Positions 1 through 8,243 are shown, numbered from the stretch's first letter. The stretch is 64,000 nucleotides of DNA from G963662905 sp965230045 (GCA_965230045.1 OZ245940.1:4154001-4218000); one strand, 5' to 3'. Notes: generated by a model from the letters alone, not told the origin. Made by a program: numbers and translations.

Positions 1-47
1 TCAATCTCATAAATGTAAATATTCTATCTTAATTTGGAATGAAGGCG

Positions 48-55
48 CAAAAGTA
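48..55 (-). promoter_or_regulatory. Possible -7 box of a leftward gene outside the window
   Basis: Read on the minus strand this is TACTTTTG, a match to the Bacteroidota -7 box TAnnTTTG. No convincing -33 TTTG lies 19 bp upstream. Bases 1-47 hold no ORF of note, so the box would serve a gene starting just left of the window. Bases 56-170 show no recognisable feature. Confidence 0.3.
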
Positions 56-170
56 CAAGAATCCGCATGGAATAGCCAGAAGAAAATTTATTTCAGGCAT
101 TTTTCAGGCGATACGAGATGTTTCCGGACTTCATTTGGATTCATTGAGCACGCATCTTCATCAACATTTT

Positions 171-202
171 ATTGTAATAGGATCAGTAACTTATTAATTT
201 TG
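171..202 (+). promoter_or_regulatory. Promoter of the CoA-transferase gene
   Basis: ATTG at 171-174 and TAATTTTG at 195-202 are separated by 20 bp, matching the Bacteroidota sigma-A arrangement (-33 TTTG, -7 TAnnTTTG). The -7 box lies 39 bp before the ATG at 242, leaving a short 5' leader. Confidence 0.6.
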
Positions 203-241
203 CCTGCGAAACTTAATCTCACTCACTAAAATAAACTCATT

Positions 242-1534
242 ATGTACACTGCTAAAACTGCCGAAGAAGCTGTAAAAGTAATCAAAAGCGGCGACCGGGT
301 ATTCATTCACAGCGTTGCCCTGGCACCAAAAATCCTGATCGACGCCATGGTTGGCCGCTCAAGCGAACTCAAAGATGTAAACATCCTCCACATCCACACC
401 GAAGGAGCAGCTCCTTACACTGAAGAACAGTATGATGGAATTTTCCATTTAGACTCGTATTTTGTAGGACACAATGTGCGCGAAGCAACACAGGCAGGCC
501 GTGCGGACTATATCCCTGTTTTCCTGAGCGAAACACCACGTCTCATCCGCGAAGGCTATCTACCTATTGATGTTGCCATGATCCAGGTAAGCCCTCCCGA
601 TAAATTCGGATATGTTTCCATTGGAACTTCTGTTGACTGCTCCCTGGCCGCACTTCAGGAAGCCAAACACGTGATTGCCGTAGTAAACAAGCATGTTCCG
701 CGCACCTGGGGCGATGCCATCATCCATATGCGCCAAATCGATACTTTTGTGGAGCATGACAGCCCGCTGATCGAAGCCAGCTTCCCGGAACCATCAGAAG
801 TAGAATTCCAGATTGGTAAAAACTGCGCAGCACTGATCGAGGATGGCGCTACACTGCAAATGGGCATCGGCGCTATTCCAAATGCTGTACTGGCATCACT
901 CACCAACCACAAACATTTGGGCGTACATACCGAAATGTTCTCCGATGGCCTCATCCCGCTGATCGAAAACGGCACGGTGGACAACAGCCGCAAAAAACTC
1001 GATGTAGGCAAAACCGTTGCTTCTTTCCTGATGGGCACATCCAAAACCTATAATTTTGTTGATGATAATCCCGGTGTGGCCATGATGGATGTTTGCTATG
1101 TAAACGCAGTAAGCACGATTCGCCAAAACCCAAAAGTTACGGCAATCAATTCAGCCATTGAAGTAGATCTCACCGGACAGGTATGCTCCGATTCCATTGG
1201 CCCAAAGCATTATTCAGGTGTTGGCGGACAGATTGATTTTATCCGTGGCGCAGGTTATTCAGAAGGAGGCAAACCCATGATTGCTATTCCATCGACTACA
1301 AGAAACGGCAAATTCTCCAAAATCAGCCCGATGCTGAAAACCGGCGCCGGTGTTGTAACTACACGTGCCAATATGCACTATATCGTAACGGAATACGGTG
1401 CTGCCGACCTCTACGGCAAAAACCTGCAGCAGCGCGCCCGTGCCCTGATCAACATCGCCCATCCAAATCACCGCGAATCGCTTGAAAAAGCCGCTTTTGA
1501 GCGTTTTGGAGCACATTTTTTGAGGGTGAAATAA
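242..1534 (+). CDS. Acetyl-CoA hydrolase/transferase family protein (4-hydroxybutyrate CoA-transferase-like)
   Basis: This 430-residue cytosolic protein belongs to the AcH/CoA-transferase family (Cat2/AbfT type). It would move CoA between acyl-CoA and acetate or a related acid, as in fermentative acetate, butyrate or 4-hydroxybutyrate metabolism. The length is that of the full two-domain family. The HTEMFSDG segment (Glu about residue 231) matches the region that carries the catalytic glutamate in this family, and a glycine-rich GVGGQIDF segment follows near residue 330. A good promoter lies upstream and a hairpin terminator follows, so it is probably monocistronic. The exact acyl substrate cannot be told from sequence. 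Plain acetyl-CoA hydrolase activity is the alternative. Confidence 0.9.
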   Translation: MYTAKTAEEAVKVIKSGDRVFIHSVALAPKILIDAMVGRSSELKDVNILHIHTEGAAPYTEEQYDGIFHLDSYFVGHNVREATQAGRADYIPVFLSETPRLIREGYLPIDVAMIQVSPPDKFGYVSIGTSVDCSLAALQEAKHVIAVVNKHVPRTWGDAIIHMRQIDTFVEHDSPLIEASFPEPSEVEFQIGKNCAALIEDGATLQMGIGAIPNAVLASLTNHKHLGVHTEMFSDGLIPLIENGTVDNSRKKLDVGKTVASFLMGTSKTYNFVDDNPGVAMMDVCYVNAVSTIRQNPKVTAINSAIEVDLTGQVCSDSIGPKHYSGVGGQIDFIRGAGYSEGGKPMIAIPSTTRNGKFSKISPMLKTGAGVVTTRANMHYIVTEYGAADLYGKNLQQRARALINIAHPNHRESLEKAAFERFGAHFLRVK

Positions 1535-1558
1535 TTTTATATCCAGATATTATTCATG

Positions 1559-1587
1559 AAAGGCTGCCTTTGGAGGTGGCCTTTTTT
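1559..1587 (+). terminator. Rho-independent terminator of the CoA-transferase gene
   Basis: AAAGGCTGCC (1559-1568) pairs with GGTGGCCTTT (1575-1584), using two G-T wobbles, and runs into six T. It begins 25 bp after the stop codon. Confidence 0.75.
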
Positions 1588-1657
1588 GTGCTATGTCATC
1601 AACACCATATCAACACTGATGCAATAGCGTTGCCCTGTGGTTGCAGCAATGGATCAA

Positions 1658-1683
1658 ATTCATCGGATGACCTGGAGTCATCC
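1658..1683. repeat. Palindromic repeat, left copy (right arm truncated)
   Basis: These 26 bases are identical to the first 26 bases of the perfect palindrome at 3584-3616. The left arm and CTGGA loop are intact, but the right arm stops after GTCATCC. It lies in the 1588-2000 gap, which has no convincing gene. The two copies, in direct orientation, bracket the AlbA_2 gene. Confidence 0.7.
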
Positions 1684-1700
1684 TATAGATACTTGAAACG

Positions 1701-1768
1701 ATTCCCGAGACTTTGCGAATTTCCCAGATTGATCAAAATTTATATCCTAATCGCAAAGTCTCGGGAAT
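1701..1768. repeat. Perfect 18-bp inverted repeat with 32-base loop
   Basis: ATTCCCGAGACTTTGCGA at 1701-1718 is the exact reverse complement of 1751-1768. No T-run follows, so it is not an ordinary terminator. It is 17 bp from the palindrome at 1658. It could be a REP-like element, an IS remnant or a structured RNA. Nothing else is recognisable between 1770 and 1930. Confidence 0.65.
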
Positions 1769-2000
1769 CTGTTTTAGATCCCGATGGCTATTGACCAAAC
1801 ACGCACTTCAGAAAACTCAGCATATAAGCTTGAATTTTCGCTTTATAAAACAAAGTCACGACAAATCAGCTACTAAGAGAGGAACCCAATACTTATCAGA
1901 TTCTTAGAAAAAACTCACTGGAGTAATAATTGCTTATATTTGCTATGCCAGGCTCAGCCAAAATGCCTAGCCTGATTAATTCACAGAAAAAATTAATAGC

Positions 2001-3365
2001 ATGGCAAAACTAAGATCCTCTGATATTGAGAGTATTGTCCAATCAGGCGAAGGTTATAATGCTGAATTTAAAATCAGGGTACCGTCAAAGGTGAAAGAAA
2101 TATCCGAAGAAATTTGCGCCTTTGCCAATGCAGCTGGGGGAATTTTACTGCTTGGAGTGAGCGATGATAACATTATTCGTGGTATTGAAATTAACAACAC
2201 CAAACGATCGGCAATACAAAATTCCTTAAATGAAATTAATCCCAGCTTACCTACTGATTTTTACTCAATTCAGGTTAAAGAGAAAACGGTTTGGGTGATA
2301 GAAGTAAATACAGGCTCTCAAAAGCCTTATGCTTTATCGGGATCAATATATGTGCGTCAAGGACCAAATACACAAAAACTGACTTCGGTTGAGCAAATGA
2401 GAAGTTTCTTTCAGCAATCAAACAAAATTTATTTTGATGAAACTCCCTGCCTCAACTTCAATATAAAAAAAGATTTTGATAATGAGTTTTTTAGAAAATT
2501 CCGGCTGAATTCTCATTTATCAGAGACCATTAAAGATGAACAAGTTATCAATAACCTTCGTTTGCTCCTACCCGATGGAATCATAAAAAACGGGAGTGTT
2601 CTGTTCTTTGCAAAAACGCCCCAGGCTTTTATTGATACTGCTGAAATTCGATGTGTTGCTTTTGATGGTATAAACAAAACCCAGATTATTGATGACAAAA
2701 TCTTTGGAGGGCCGTTGATGCAACAATATCAACAGGCGATGATATGGCTAAAAGGCAAATTAGACATAGGTTATAAAATTGAAGGAAGCGGACCTCGTGA
2801 GGAAATTTGGGAAATTCCCGAAACAACGTTTAAAGAAGCCATAATTAATGCGCTTTCACATCGGGATTATTATGATAAAGGAGCAAGGACAAGTATTGAG
2901 CTTTTCGACAACCGTGTGGAAATAAGTAATCCAGGAGGCCTAACCTCTGCAATAAAACCAAACGAATTTGGAACAAAAAGCCATAGTCGTAATCCATTAA
3001 TCTTTGGACTTTTTGAAAAAATGAACATGGTTGAAAAAATAGGTTCTGGCATTAGCAGGATGAATGATTCGATGAAAGATGCCGGATTACCAAAACCAGT
3101 TTTTAAAACAGAAGGAATCTTTACTGTGATATTGACACGAAAAACTGTGGAGAAAACTGTGGAGAAAACTGTGGAGAAAACTGTGGAGAAAATCATAATT
3201 ACTATAAAAGAAAACCCAAAAGTCACAATAAGGGAACTGCAGGAAACTACTGGCCTTAGCAGGAGAGGAGTAGAATATAATATAACGAAGCTAAAGAAAA
3301 GTAATAGGATAAAACGCATTGGACCTGACAAGGGTGGGAAATGGGTGGTTATTTCAGAACCTTAA
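2001..3365 (+). CDS. AlbA_2 (Schlafen-type) ATP-binding/helix-turn-helix protein
   Basis: This 454-residue protein has the common bacterial AlbA_2 architecture. An N-terminal AlbA_2 domain (about 10-125, with GYNAEFK and FANAAGGILLLGV) is followed by a RecG-related HATPase_4-type domain (about 260-375, with EAIINALSHRDY and GSGISRM). Next comes a linker of four VEKT repeats (about 382-397) and a C-terminal winged helix (about 400-454). Such proteins are annotated as putative transcriptional regulators or ATP-dependent helicase-like proteins, and their true role is mostly unknown. A TATATTTG -7 box sits at 1935-1942, but its -33 box is weak. The AT-rich flanks and bracketing palindromes at 1658 and 3584 suggest an accessory insertion. 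Confidence 0.8.
   Translation: MAKLRSSDIESIVQSGEGYNAEFKIRVPSKVKEISEEICAFANAAGGILLLGVSDDNIIRGIEINNTKRSAIQNSLNEINPSLPTDFYSIQVKEKTVWVIEVNTGSQKPYALSGSIYVRQGPNTQKLTSVEQMRSFFQQSNKIYFDETPCLNFNIKKDFDNEFFRKFRLNSHLSETIKDEQVINNLRLLLPDGIIKNGSVLFFAKTPQAFIDTAEIRCVAFDGINKTQIIDDKIFGGPLMQQYQQAMIWLKGKLDIGYKIEGSGPREEIWEIPETTFKEAIINALSHRDYYDKGARTSIELFDNRVEISNPGGLTSAIKPNEFGTKSHSRNPLIFGLFEKMNMVEKIGSGISRMNDSMKDAGLPKPVFKTEGIFTVILTRKTVEKTVEKTVEKTVEKIIITIKENPKVTIRELQETTGLSRRGVEYNITKLKKSNRIKRIGPDKGGKWVVISEP
3144..3191 (+). repeat. In-frame 12-bp tandem repeat (4 units)
   Basis: The unit ACTGTGGAGAAA occurs four times without a mismatch, encoding repeated VEKT in the linker between the ATPase-like and winged-helix domains. 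A 12-bp unit keeps the frame when copy number changes, so linker length could vary by slippage. Confidence 0.95.
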
Positions 3366-3583
3366 ACCTCAGGAAAGGCTACTTTCACAGATACTACCTT
3401 CATAAAACTGCCTCGAAAAACCTCACTTAAGATCAAGCCATCAGGCAAACCAAAATATATTATTGATAATCAAATTATAATAATACCCATCTTTGCTTTT
3501 CGAAGATTTTCTAACTATTTCACCCTTGGAGGAGCCCAATCATTGTTTAGGTTTTACCCAGCGCACATTGCTTGATAAATAAC

Positions 3584-3616
3584 ATTCATCGGATGACCTG
3601 GAGTCATCCGATGAAT
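3584..3616. repeat. Perfect palindrome, right copy (14-bp arms)
   Basis: ATTCATCGGATGAC (3584-3597) and its exact reverse complement (3603-3616) flank the loop CTGGA. It ends 8 bp from the stop codon of the minus-strand CHAT gene, so it could act as that gene's 3' hairpin, though the T-run is poor. The same element, truncated, is at 1658. The rest of 3366-3583 holds nothing recognisable. Confidence 0.8.
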
Positions 3617-3623
3617 AGAGCTA

Positions 3624-6494
3624 CTAATCCCCAATCAAAATAAAACCGGCCCAGTTCAGGGGCTGCTGACAATCTTTAATGGCTTTTAATTTGGCTTGAC
3701 GAAGTGCTTCGGCATAACTATCTCCGCTCAGATAAGCTTCGTAGAAATCCAGCATCAGTTCCATGCTATGCTTGTCGTGCACTTTCCAAAGGCTGGCCAG
3801 GATATTTTCGGCTCCGGCAAATAGGAAGCCGCGCGGCAAGGCCATAATGCCTTCCCCCTCAGCGATATCGCCATAAGCAGTTTTACATGCCGAAAGCACC
3901 ACAAGCGAAGCGTTCAAATCCATGGTAAAAAGCTCGCTCATTTTAAGGAAACCATCCTTCTCATCGCCCACATCCTGATTCAGGAAAACACCGGTTTTAT
4001 TCGGCTGTGATTTTATAGCAATACCATGTGTGGCGATATGGATAATTCCTGCGTCCGGCGCATTTTCCATAAAAGCTTGTTCTGTTGCTTTGCTTTCGGT
4101 CAGCAGATTGGTTTTCAATCCTTTTTTACGTCCGATTTTCTCAATTTTCGTTACCTCCTTTAAGGTATATGGCAAGGACGCCAGGCTAATGCCTTCATCG
4201 CTTTCAAATGCGATATCGTCAAAATCGGCCAGATCGCTTCCACGGAATGGGGAGCGGTTGGCCAGCAATGCACCTTCTTCGCTGTCAAAACCAGGCGCCA
4301 TCAGGAGCAGTTCTTCAGGGCGCTGATACTCTTTTTGCAATGCTTCATAATAAAAAACCGGAGAATAATTATAAACGATACTGAATTCCTCCACCAGCAT
4401 TTTCTGATCGCCATAAGGCAAGAGTTCGAATGGCAGCAGGAATAAGTCTTTATCCGGAATGACCATCAGTTTTACAACTCCATCAAGATGCTGGCTGTTA
4501 AGCAAAATACCCGATAAGCTTGCCAGATTTTGATCGCTGTAACGTCCTGTTTTTATCGCCCGGAACACCTTTTTGATATCCTGATCCAATGGCTGGCTGA
4601 GCTGCTCGGCACGGAATGAAAGACGGCTATTTTGTGCTTCGAAGCAATACAATACGGAATCGAAAAGATAATAATCCAGAACGGCAGTTCCTTCCGGGAT
4701 TTTTTCCAGCAAATCACCGGCATTGATCATGGCTTTGGTGTGCAGGCTGGCTTCGGGGCTGTTTTCATCCGATTTCATCTGCAGAATCAGCAGTTGCTGG
4801 TGTTTTTCCATCCATTGGTCGTGCAGGCCGGCATAGGCATCACTTTCCTGATCCGGCATATCCTCAAGCTTCACCTGTAATTCCTGAATTTCTGCCATCA
4901 GGTTTTTTTTCTGATCTGCAAAAGAATCACGTTCCAATTCTTTTGATTTCAGGCGGTTAATCAGCAATTGGTTTGCTTTATTGGCCGACACAACTTCCCA
5001 CAGTCCTTTACAGGTTTTTTGATCCATTTCAATATCTGCAAAGGCGGTCAATGCGTCATTGGTAATTTTATCCAGTATTCTGCTGTAACTGATGAGGGAC
5101 TCTTCCATACTCAGGGCAGATATCATAAAACGCTCATAGTACTCCACAGCAAGCTGATAATGAGCAATAACTGCATCCAGCAATTCCTGAGAAGGGTTTT
5201 CGTCATACAATTCCAGCATCAGCAGGATTTTATTCTCAAGCGCACGAGGAACAACCGTAACCATCTCTTCTTCAATAGATGTAATTTCAGGTAAATCCAA
5301 TGGATTTTCAGGAACTTCCTGCCCAAAAGAAGCAAATAAAGTAAAATTCACAATATCCATGGCCTTATCCTTGTTACCAGAGCGCCATTCAATTTCCGCA
5401 AGGACGTCCCTGGAATTAAGCACCGATGAAAACCTTCCTGATTCTTCGAATAGTTTCATTGCTCTTCGGGCATATGGGCGCGCTTTATCCATGCTGTCTT
5501 CTTTGGTCAGCAACTTGGCTTTTCGCATCAAATGAAAAGGAAAATAAATATGGGTGCTGTCGAAGTAATTGTTAAAAATATAGCTTGTTGAATCAACACA
5601 ACGGCGGGCATTGGCATAGTCCTCAATTTCGAGATAGGTATCAAAGAAATTCAGATAAAGCTCCAGCTGGCGTGGTGGAGAAAAAATCCCTTTTTCACTA
5701 AAAAGTTTTTCCTGTTGCAGATGCCAGTAAATTTCCTGATCGATGTATTCATCACCCAAATCATGATAAACTCCGGCCATCATACTATAGGCCACCAGCA
5801 TAAAACGGTAATTGGGCTTTGGCATGGCATTGAGCACAGCAATTGATTCTTCCAGTATTTCACGGGCAAAGACAGGATCATAATAACTCACAAACTGGCC
5901 TTTAAGTGCCAGTGCTACCGCAAGATAAAAATCATAGCCTTCCCTTTTGCAAATCCTTATGGCACTGTCGAGCAGCACGAGTCGTTTCTCGGTGTCACGG
6001 TTTACCGGCATTCCGTTAACCAGCTCAATCAGGCAATGCGTATTAAGTTTCTGGTCGCCCACTACCTGCCAGATTTTCGCCATGCGTTCATAGAGCGGAT
6101 ATCTTTGGTCCGGAGCAATATAAACGGCATTCAAACTATAGGCATTGTAAATATTCCCATACGCATAATTTAAGGTATCATAGCCTCCTTCAATAAATCT
6201 TTTTTGACATGCGCCTGCCAGGCTATCAGAAAAATGCAGCTGCTGCATGCGGGAAAAATGACAGGCAATTTCAGTCTGCACAAAAAGGATCTGTTCTGCA
6301 GCTTTCTGGTTTGCCGTATCATAAGCCAACATACATTCTTCAAAAAGCATCAGGCATGTATCGAGATCATCAGATTGCTGAAATTTCTCCCATAGCGGGC
6401 CGATCATTACTTCTTTCTTATAATCAGGGAGTTCCTGAGCTGAAAGCCCAGAGCAAATCAATATGAGCAGAACAAAAGTCAAGGTGTTTTTCAT
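3624..6494 (-). CDS. Exported TPR-CHAT (caspase-like) protein
   Basis: From the ATG at 6494 this is 956 residues. That start gives a clean signal peptide (MKNTLTFVLLILI... ending SAQ); the longer reading frame from 6524 adds ten residues before it. Helical TPR-like repeats fill about 50-480, a charged coiled-coil segment lies near 530-600, and the last 300 residues form a CHAT domain. The caspase-type dyad is visible as His823 in IATHG and Cys870 in LSACKT. CHAT proteases are peptidases of the separase/caspase clan. In Bacteroidota, exported TPR-CHAT proteins are common but mostly uncharacterised. Two surface-lipoprotein genes lie directly upstream on the same strand. Its substrate is unknown. 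Confidence 0.85.
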   Translation of the reverse strand: MKNTLTFVLLILICSGLSAQELPDYKKEVMIGPLWEKFQQSDDLDTCLMLFEECMLAYDTANQKAAEQILFVQTEIACHFSRMQQLHFSDSLAGACQKRFIEGGYDTLNYAYGNIYNAYSLNAVYIAPDQRYPLYERMAKIWQVVGDQKLNTHCLIELVNGMPVNRDTEKRLVLLDSAIRICKREGYDFYLAVALALKGQFVSYYDPVFAREILEESIAVLNAMPKPNYRFMLVAYSMMAGVYHDLGDEYIDQEIYWHLQQEKLFSEKGIFSPPRQLELYLNFFDTYLEIEDYANARRCVDSTSYIFNNYFDSTHIYFPFHLMRKAKLLTKEDSMDKARPYARRAMKLFEESGRFSSVLNSRDVLAEIEWRSGNKDKAMDIVNFTLFASFGQEVPENPLDLPEITSIEEEMVTVVPRALENKILLMLELYDENPSQELLDAVIAHYQLAVEYYERFMISALSMEESLISYSRILDKITNDALTAFADIEMDQKTCKGLWEVVSANKANQLLINRLKSKELERDSFADQKKNLMAEIQELQVKLEDMPDQESDAYAGLHDQWMEKHQQLLILQMKSDENSPEASLHTKAMINAGDLLEKIPEGTAVLDYYLFDSVLYCFEAQNSRLSFRAEQLSQPLDQDIKKVFRAIKTGRYSDQNLASLSGILLNSQHLDGVVKLMVIPDKDLFLLPFELLPYGDQKMLVEEFSIVYNYSPVFYYEALQKEYQRPEELLLMAPGFDSEEGALLANRSPFRGSDLADFDDIAFESDEGISLASLPYTLKEVTKIEKIGRKKGLKTNLLTESKATEQAFMENAPDAGIIHIATHGIAIKSQPNKTGVFLNQDVGDEKDGFLKMSELFTMDLNASLVVLSACKTAYGDIAEGEGIMALPRGFLFAGAENILASLWKVHDKHSMELMLDFYEAYLSGDSYAEALRQAKLKAIKDCQQPLNWAGFILIGD

Positions 6495-6583
6495 AGCAAG
6501 CAAGAATTTGGCAGAGCTTAACAAGCTCCATGCATTATGTAAGATTTCAAATATTTACTCCTTTCTGCCGCAAATATAAAATG

Positions 6584-6615
6584 AAAAATCCATAATTCAG
6601 GGGGAATTATGGATT
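6584..6615 (-). terminator. Hairpin terminator behind the lipoprotein pair
   Basis: AATCCATAATTC (6587-6598) and GAATTATGGATT (6604-6615) form a perfect 12-bp stem around AGGGG. On the minus strand it is followed by a short T-rich stretch. It lies 33 bp after the stop of the 6648-7184 gene. A -7-like TATATTTG on the minus strand (6571-6578) follows, probably for the CHAT gene. Confidence 0.6.
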
Positions 6616-6647
6616 AACAATTTATTAACAAATAATGATTTGATCAG

Positions 6648-7184
6648 CTATTTCTTGCCAATTCCGGCCCAATCGCCCCAGCCACCGATATAATATTTTC
6701 CGGTTTCCTCATGATAGTAAATCGTTGTGGTCACAGTCCGCTCATCACCGCCCCAATGGGTGATGTAGTAGTAGGATTCATCATCCCAGCCTTCCTGTTC
6801 CCACATTTTAATAGTTTCTCCTTCCGCGGTTTTGATAATCAGGCGGTATTCATAGCGGTCTAGATTTGGGATATTTACAGTGAAGAAGGTATGGCCACCC
6901 GGAGCAATGTCCACACCGGGGATAATATCTTCCGACCAGGTGCCTGTTGGGCCGGTTTCCTCATCAGCCCTACCGTGCGGCCGGAGCTGCATTCCGATAA
7001 TATTGACTACTGAACGTTCATCATTGATAAACTTCACGTAAAGTTCGTCATGGGTGTTGATTGGGTCATTATCGTCGTCCTCATCATCCTCTTTGCAGGA
7101 TGAGATTGAAAACAATGCTCCGGACATCAAGGCAATTATTGCCCAAGACAAAAGGGACTTACTTAATTGAAACATAGTCTTCAT
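6648..7184 (-). CDS. Predicted surface lipoprotein, paralogue B
   Basis: This 178-residue protein has a lipoprotein signal peptide ending SISSC (Cys at about 30). A strongly acidic KEDDEDDD stretch follows, resembling the lipoprotein export signal that sends Bacteroidota lipoproteins to the cell surface. The mature part (from about 44) is rich in Tyr, Trp and Gly, reads as an all-beta domain, and is roughly 70% identical by eye to its upstream neighbour. I do not recognise a named family. The 9-bp gap to the paralogue implies co-transcription and a recent tandem duplication. The signal peptides and C-termini have diverged more than the core. Confidence 0.8.
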   Translation of the reverse strand: MKTMFQLSKSLLSWAIIALMSGALFSISSCKEDDEDDDNDPINTHDELYVKFINDERSVVNIIGMQLRPHGRADEETGPTGTWSEDIIPGVDIAPGGHTFFTVNIPNLDRYEYRLIIKTAEGETIKMWEQEGWDDESYYYITHWGGDERTVTTTIYYHEETGKYYIGGWGDWAGIGKK

Positions 7185-7193
7185 ACGCTACAT

Positions 7194-7715
7194 TTATTTA
7201 ATATTGTCATCTGCATTATCGCCCCAACCACTAATATAATATCTTCCGGTATTTTCATCTTTCAGGATGTATGTATAAACAAAACGTTTATCGCCACCCC
7301 AATGCGTAATGTAGTAATAAGACTGGTCGTTCCAACCCTCCTGTTCCCACATTTTTATGGTTTGTCCTTCGGGCGTTTTGATAGTCAGGCGGTATTCCCA
7401 ACGATCGAGGTTCGGGATTTTTACGGTAAAATACACGGACTCACCCGGCGCAAGATCTTCTCCGGGGATAATATCATCTGTCCAGCTGCCCGTTGGTCCG
7501 GTTTGTTCATCAGCGCGGCCATGCGGACGGAGCTGCATGCCAACGATATTAACGGTTGAGCGCTGATCATTCTGATACTTGACATAAAGCTCATCATGCG
7601 TATCTATCGGGTCGTCATCCTCATCATCTTCTTTGCAGGATGACGTCAAAAACAAAGCTCCGAAAAGCAGGGCAAAAATCGCCCATAACAATAGGAAATT
7701 CCTGTTTTTCAACAT
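7194..7715 (-). CDS. Predicted surface lipoprotein, paralogue A
   Basis: This 173-residue protein has a lipobox of the form LTSSC (Cys about 27) followed by KEDDEDDD, again an acidic export-signal-like stretch. Segments such as GMQLRPHGRADE and YYYITHWGGD are shared almost unchanged with the protein encoded just downstream. That conservation marks the functional core of an unrecognised small beta domain. It is the first gene of the pair. No good TAnnTTTG box was found upstream. The 163 bases between its start and the MITE hold nothing recognisable. Confidence 0.8.
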   Translation of the reverse strand: MLKNRNFLLLWAIFALLFGALFLTSSCKEDDEDDDPIDTHDELYVKYQNDQRSTVNIVGMQLRPHGRADEQTGPTGSWTDDIIPGEDLAPGESVYFTVKIPNLDRWEYRLTIKTPEGQTIKMWEQEGWNDQSYYYITHWGGDKRFVYTYILKDENTGRYYISGWGDNADDNIK

Positions 7716-7878
7716 AATATTTGATTTAAAATGAATAATTTCTGTTGGAAATCCAGATTTAAAATACAGAAAACATAAAAATTCCTGGAATTTGGGCGTA
7801 AGCTTTGCTGGCTAAAAAGAAGCCTTTGCAGATTGCTCCACAAAGACTTTTAGGCATGCACAAATATACTATTTTTTC

Positions 7879-8214
7879 GGTTCTACACGGAATTTCGTGG
7901 AAAGAAAAATCACTTTATTTCAAAACAGATTCCTCCAAAGTTTCCTCATACTTCGGAAAACTTTGTCGGAATGACGCATTTTTATGGAGTCATGAGGCAA
8001 ATGCGGCGAGGACACAATAGTATATTTTAAAGATGTCCTCGCCGCATTTGCCTTAAACGCCTAATAAACGCGTCATTCCGACCGGAACAAAGCCAAACGA
8101 AGTGATTAAGGCTTTGTGTAGGGAGGAATCTGTTAGGAGTCAATAGTTCATTAAATAAATATCTGCATATTATTTTCAAACATTATTGTTACCCACGAAA
8201 TTCCAAGTAGAACC
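7879..8214. mobile_element. MITE-like element, intact copy (336 bp)
   Basis: Terminal inverted repeats of 22 bp (7879-7900 and 8193-8214) begin GGTTCTAC and end ATTTCGTGG, differing at two bases. The element is flanked by a perfect 8-bp target-site duplication, ATTTTTTC, at 7871-7878 and 8215-8222. It has no coding capacity. The centre is a perfect 20-bp stem (7995-8014 with 8034-8053) around a 19-base loop. Outside it, AATGACGC and GCGTCATT segments form a further inverted pair. The GG ends and AT-rich 8-bp duplication would fit mobilisation by an ISL3-like transposase, which is inference only. A second copy lies at 40516-42158, inverted and interrupted. Confidence 0.85.
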
Positions 8215-8243
8215 ATTTTTTCTTTAGTCCACCAATAAAAAAA

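Noticed and set aside
1570..1907. Two overlapping plus-strand ORFs (74 and 64 codons)
   Set aside because: They begin inside a terminator hairpin and run through the inverted repeats; no family resemblance.
3144..3191. Tandem repeat considered as a CRISPR array
   Set aside because: There are no spacers, the unit is 12 bp and it is in frame within a protein; no CRISPR array is seen anywhere in the window.
7805..8020. 71-codon ORF
   Set aside because: It runs into the MITE terminal repeat and stem, so the frame is accidental.
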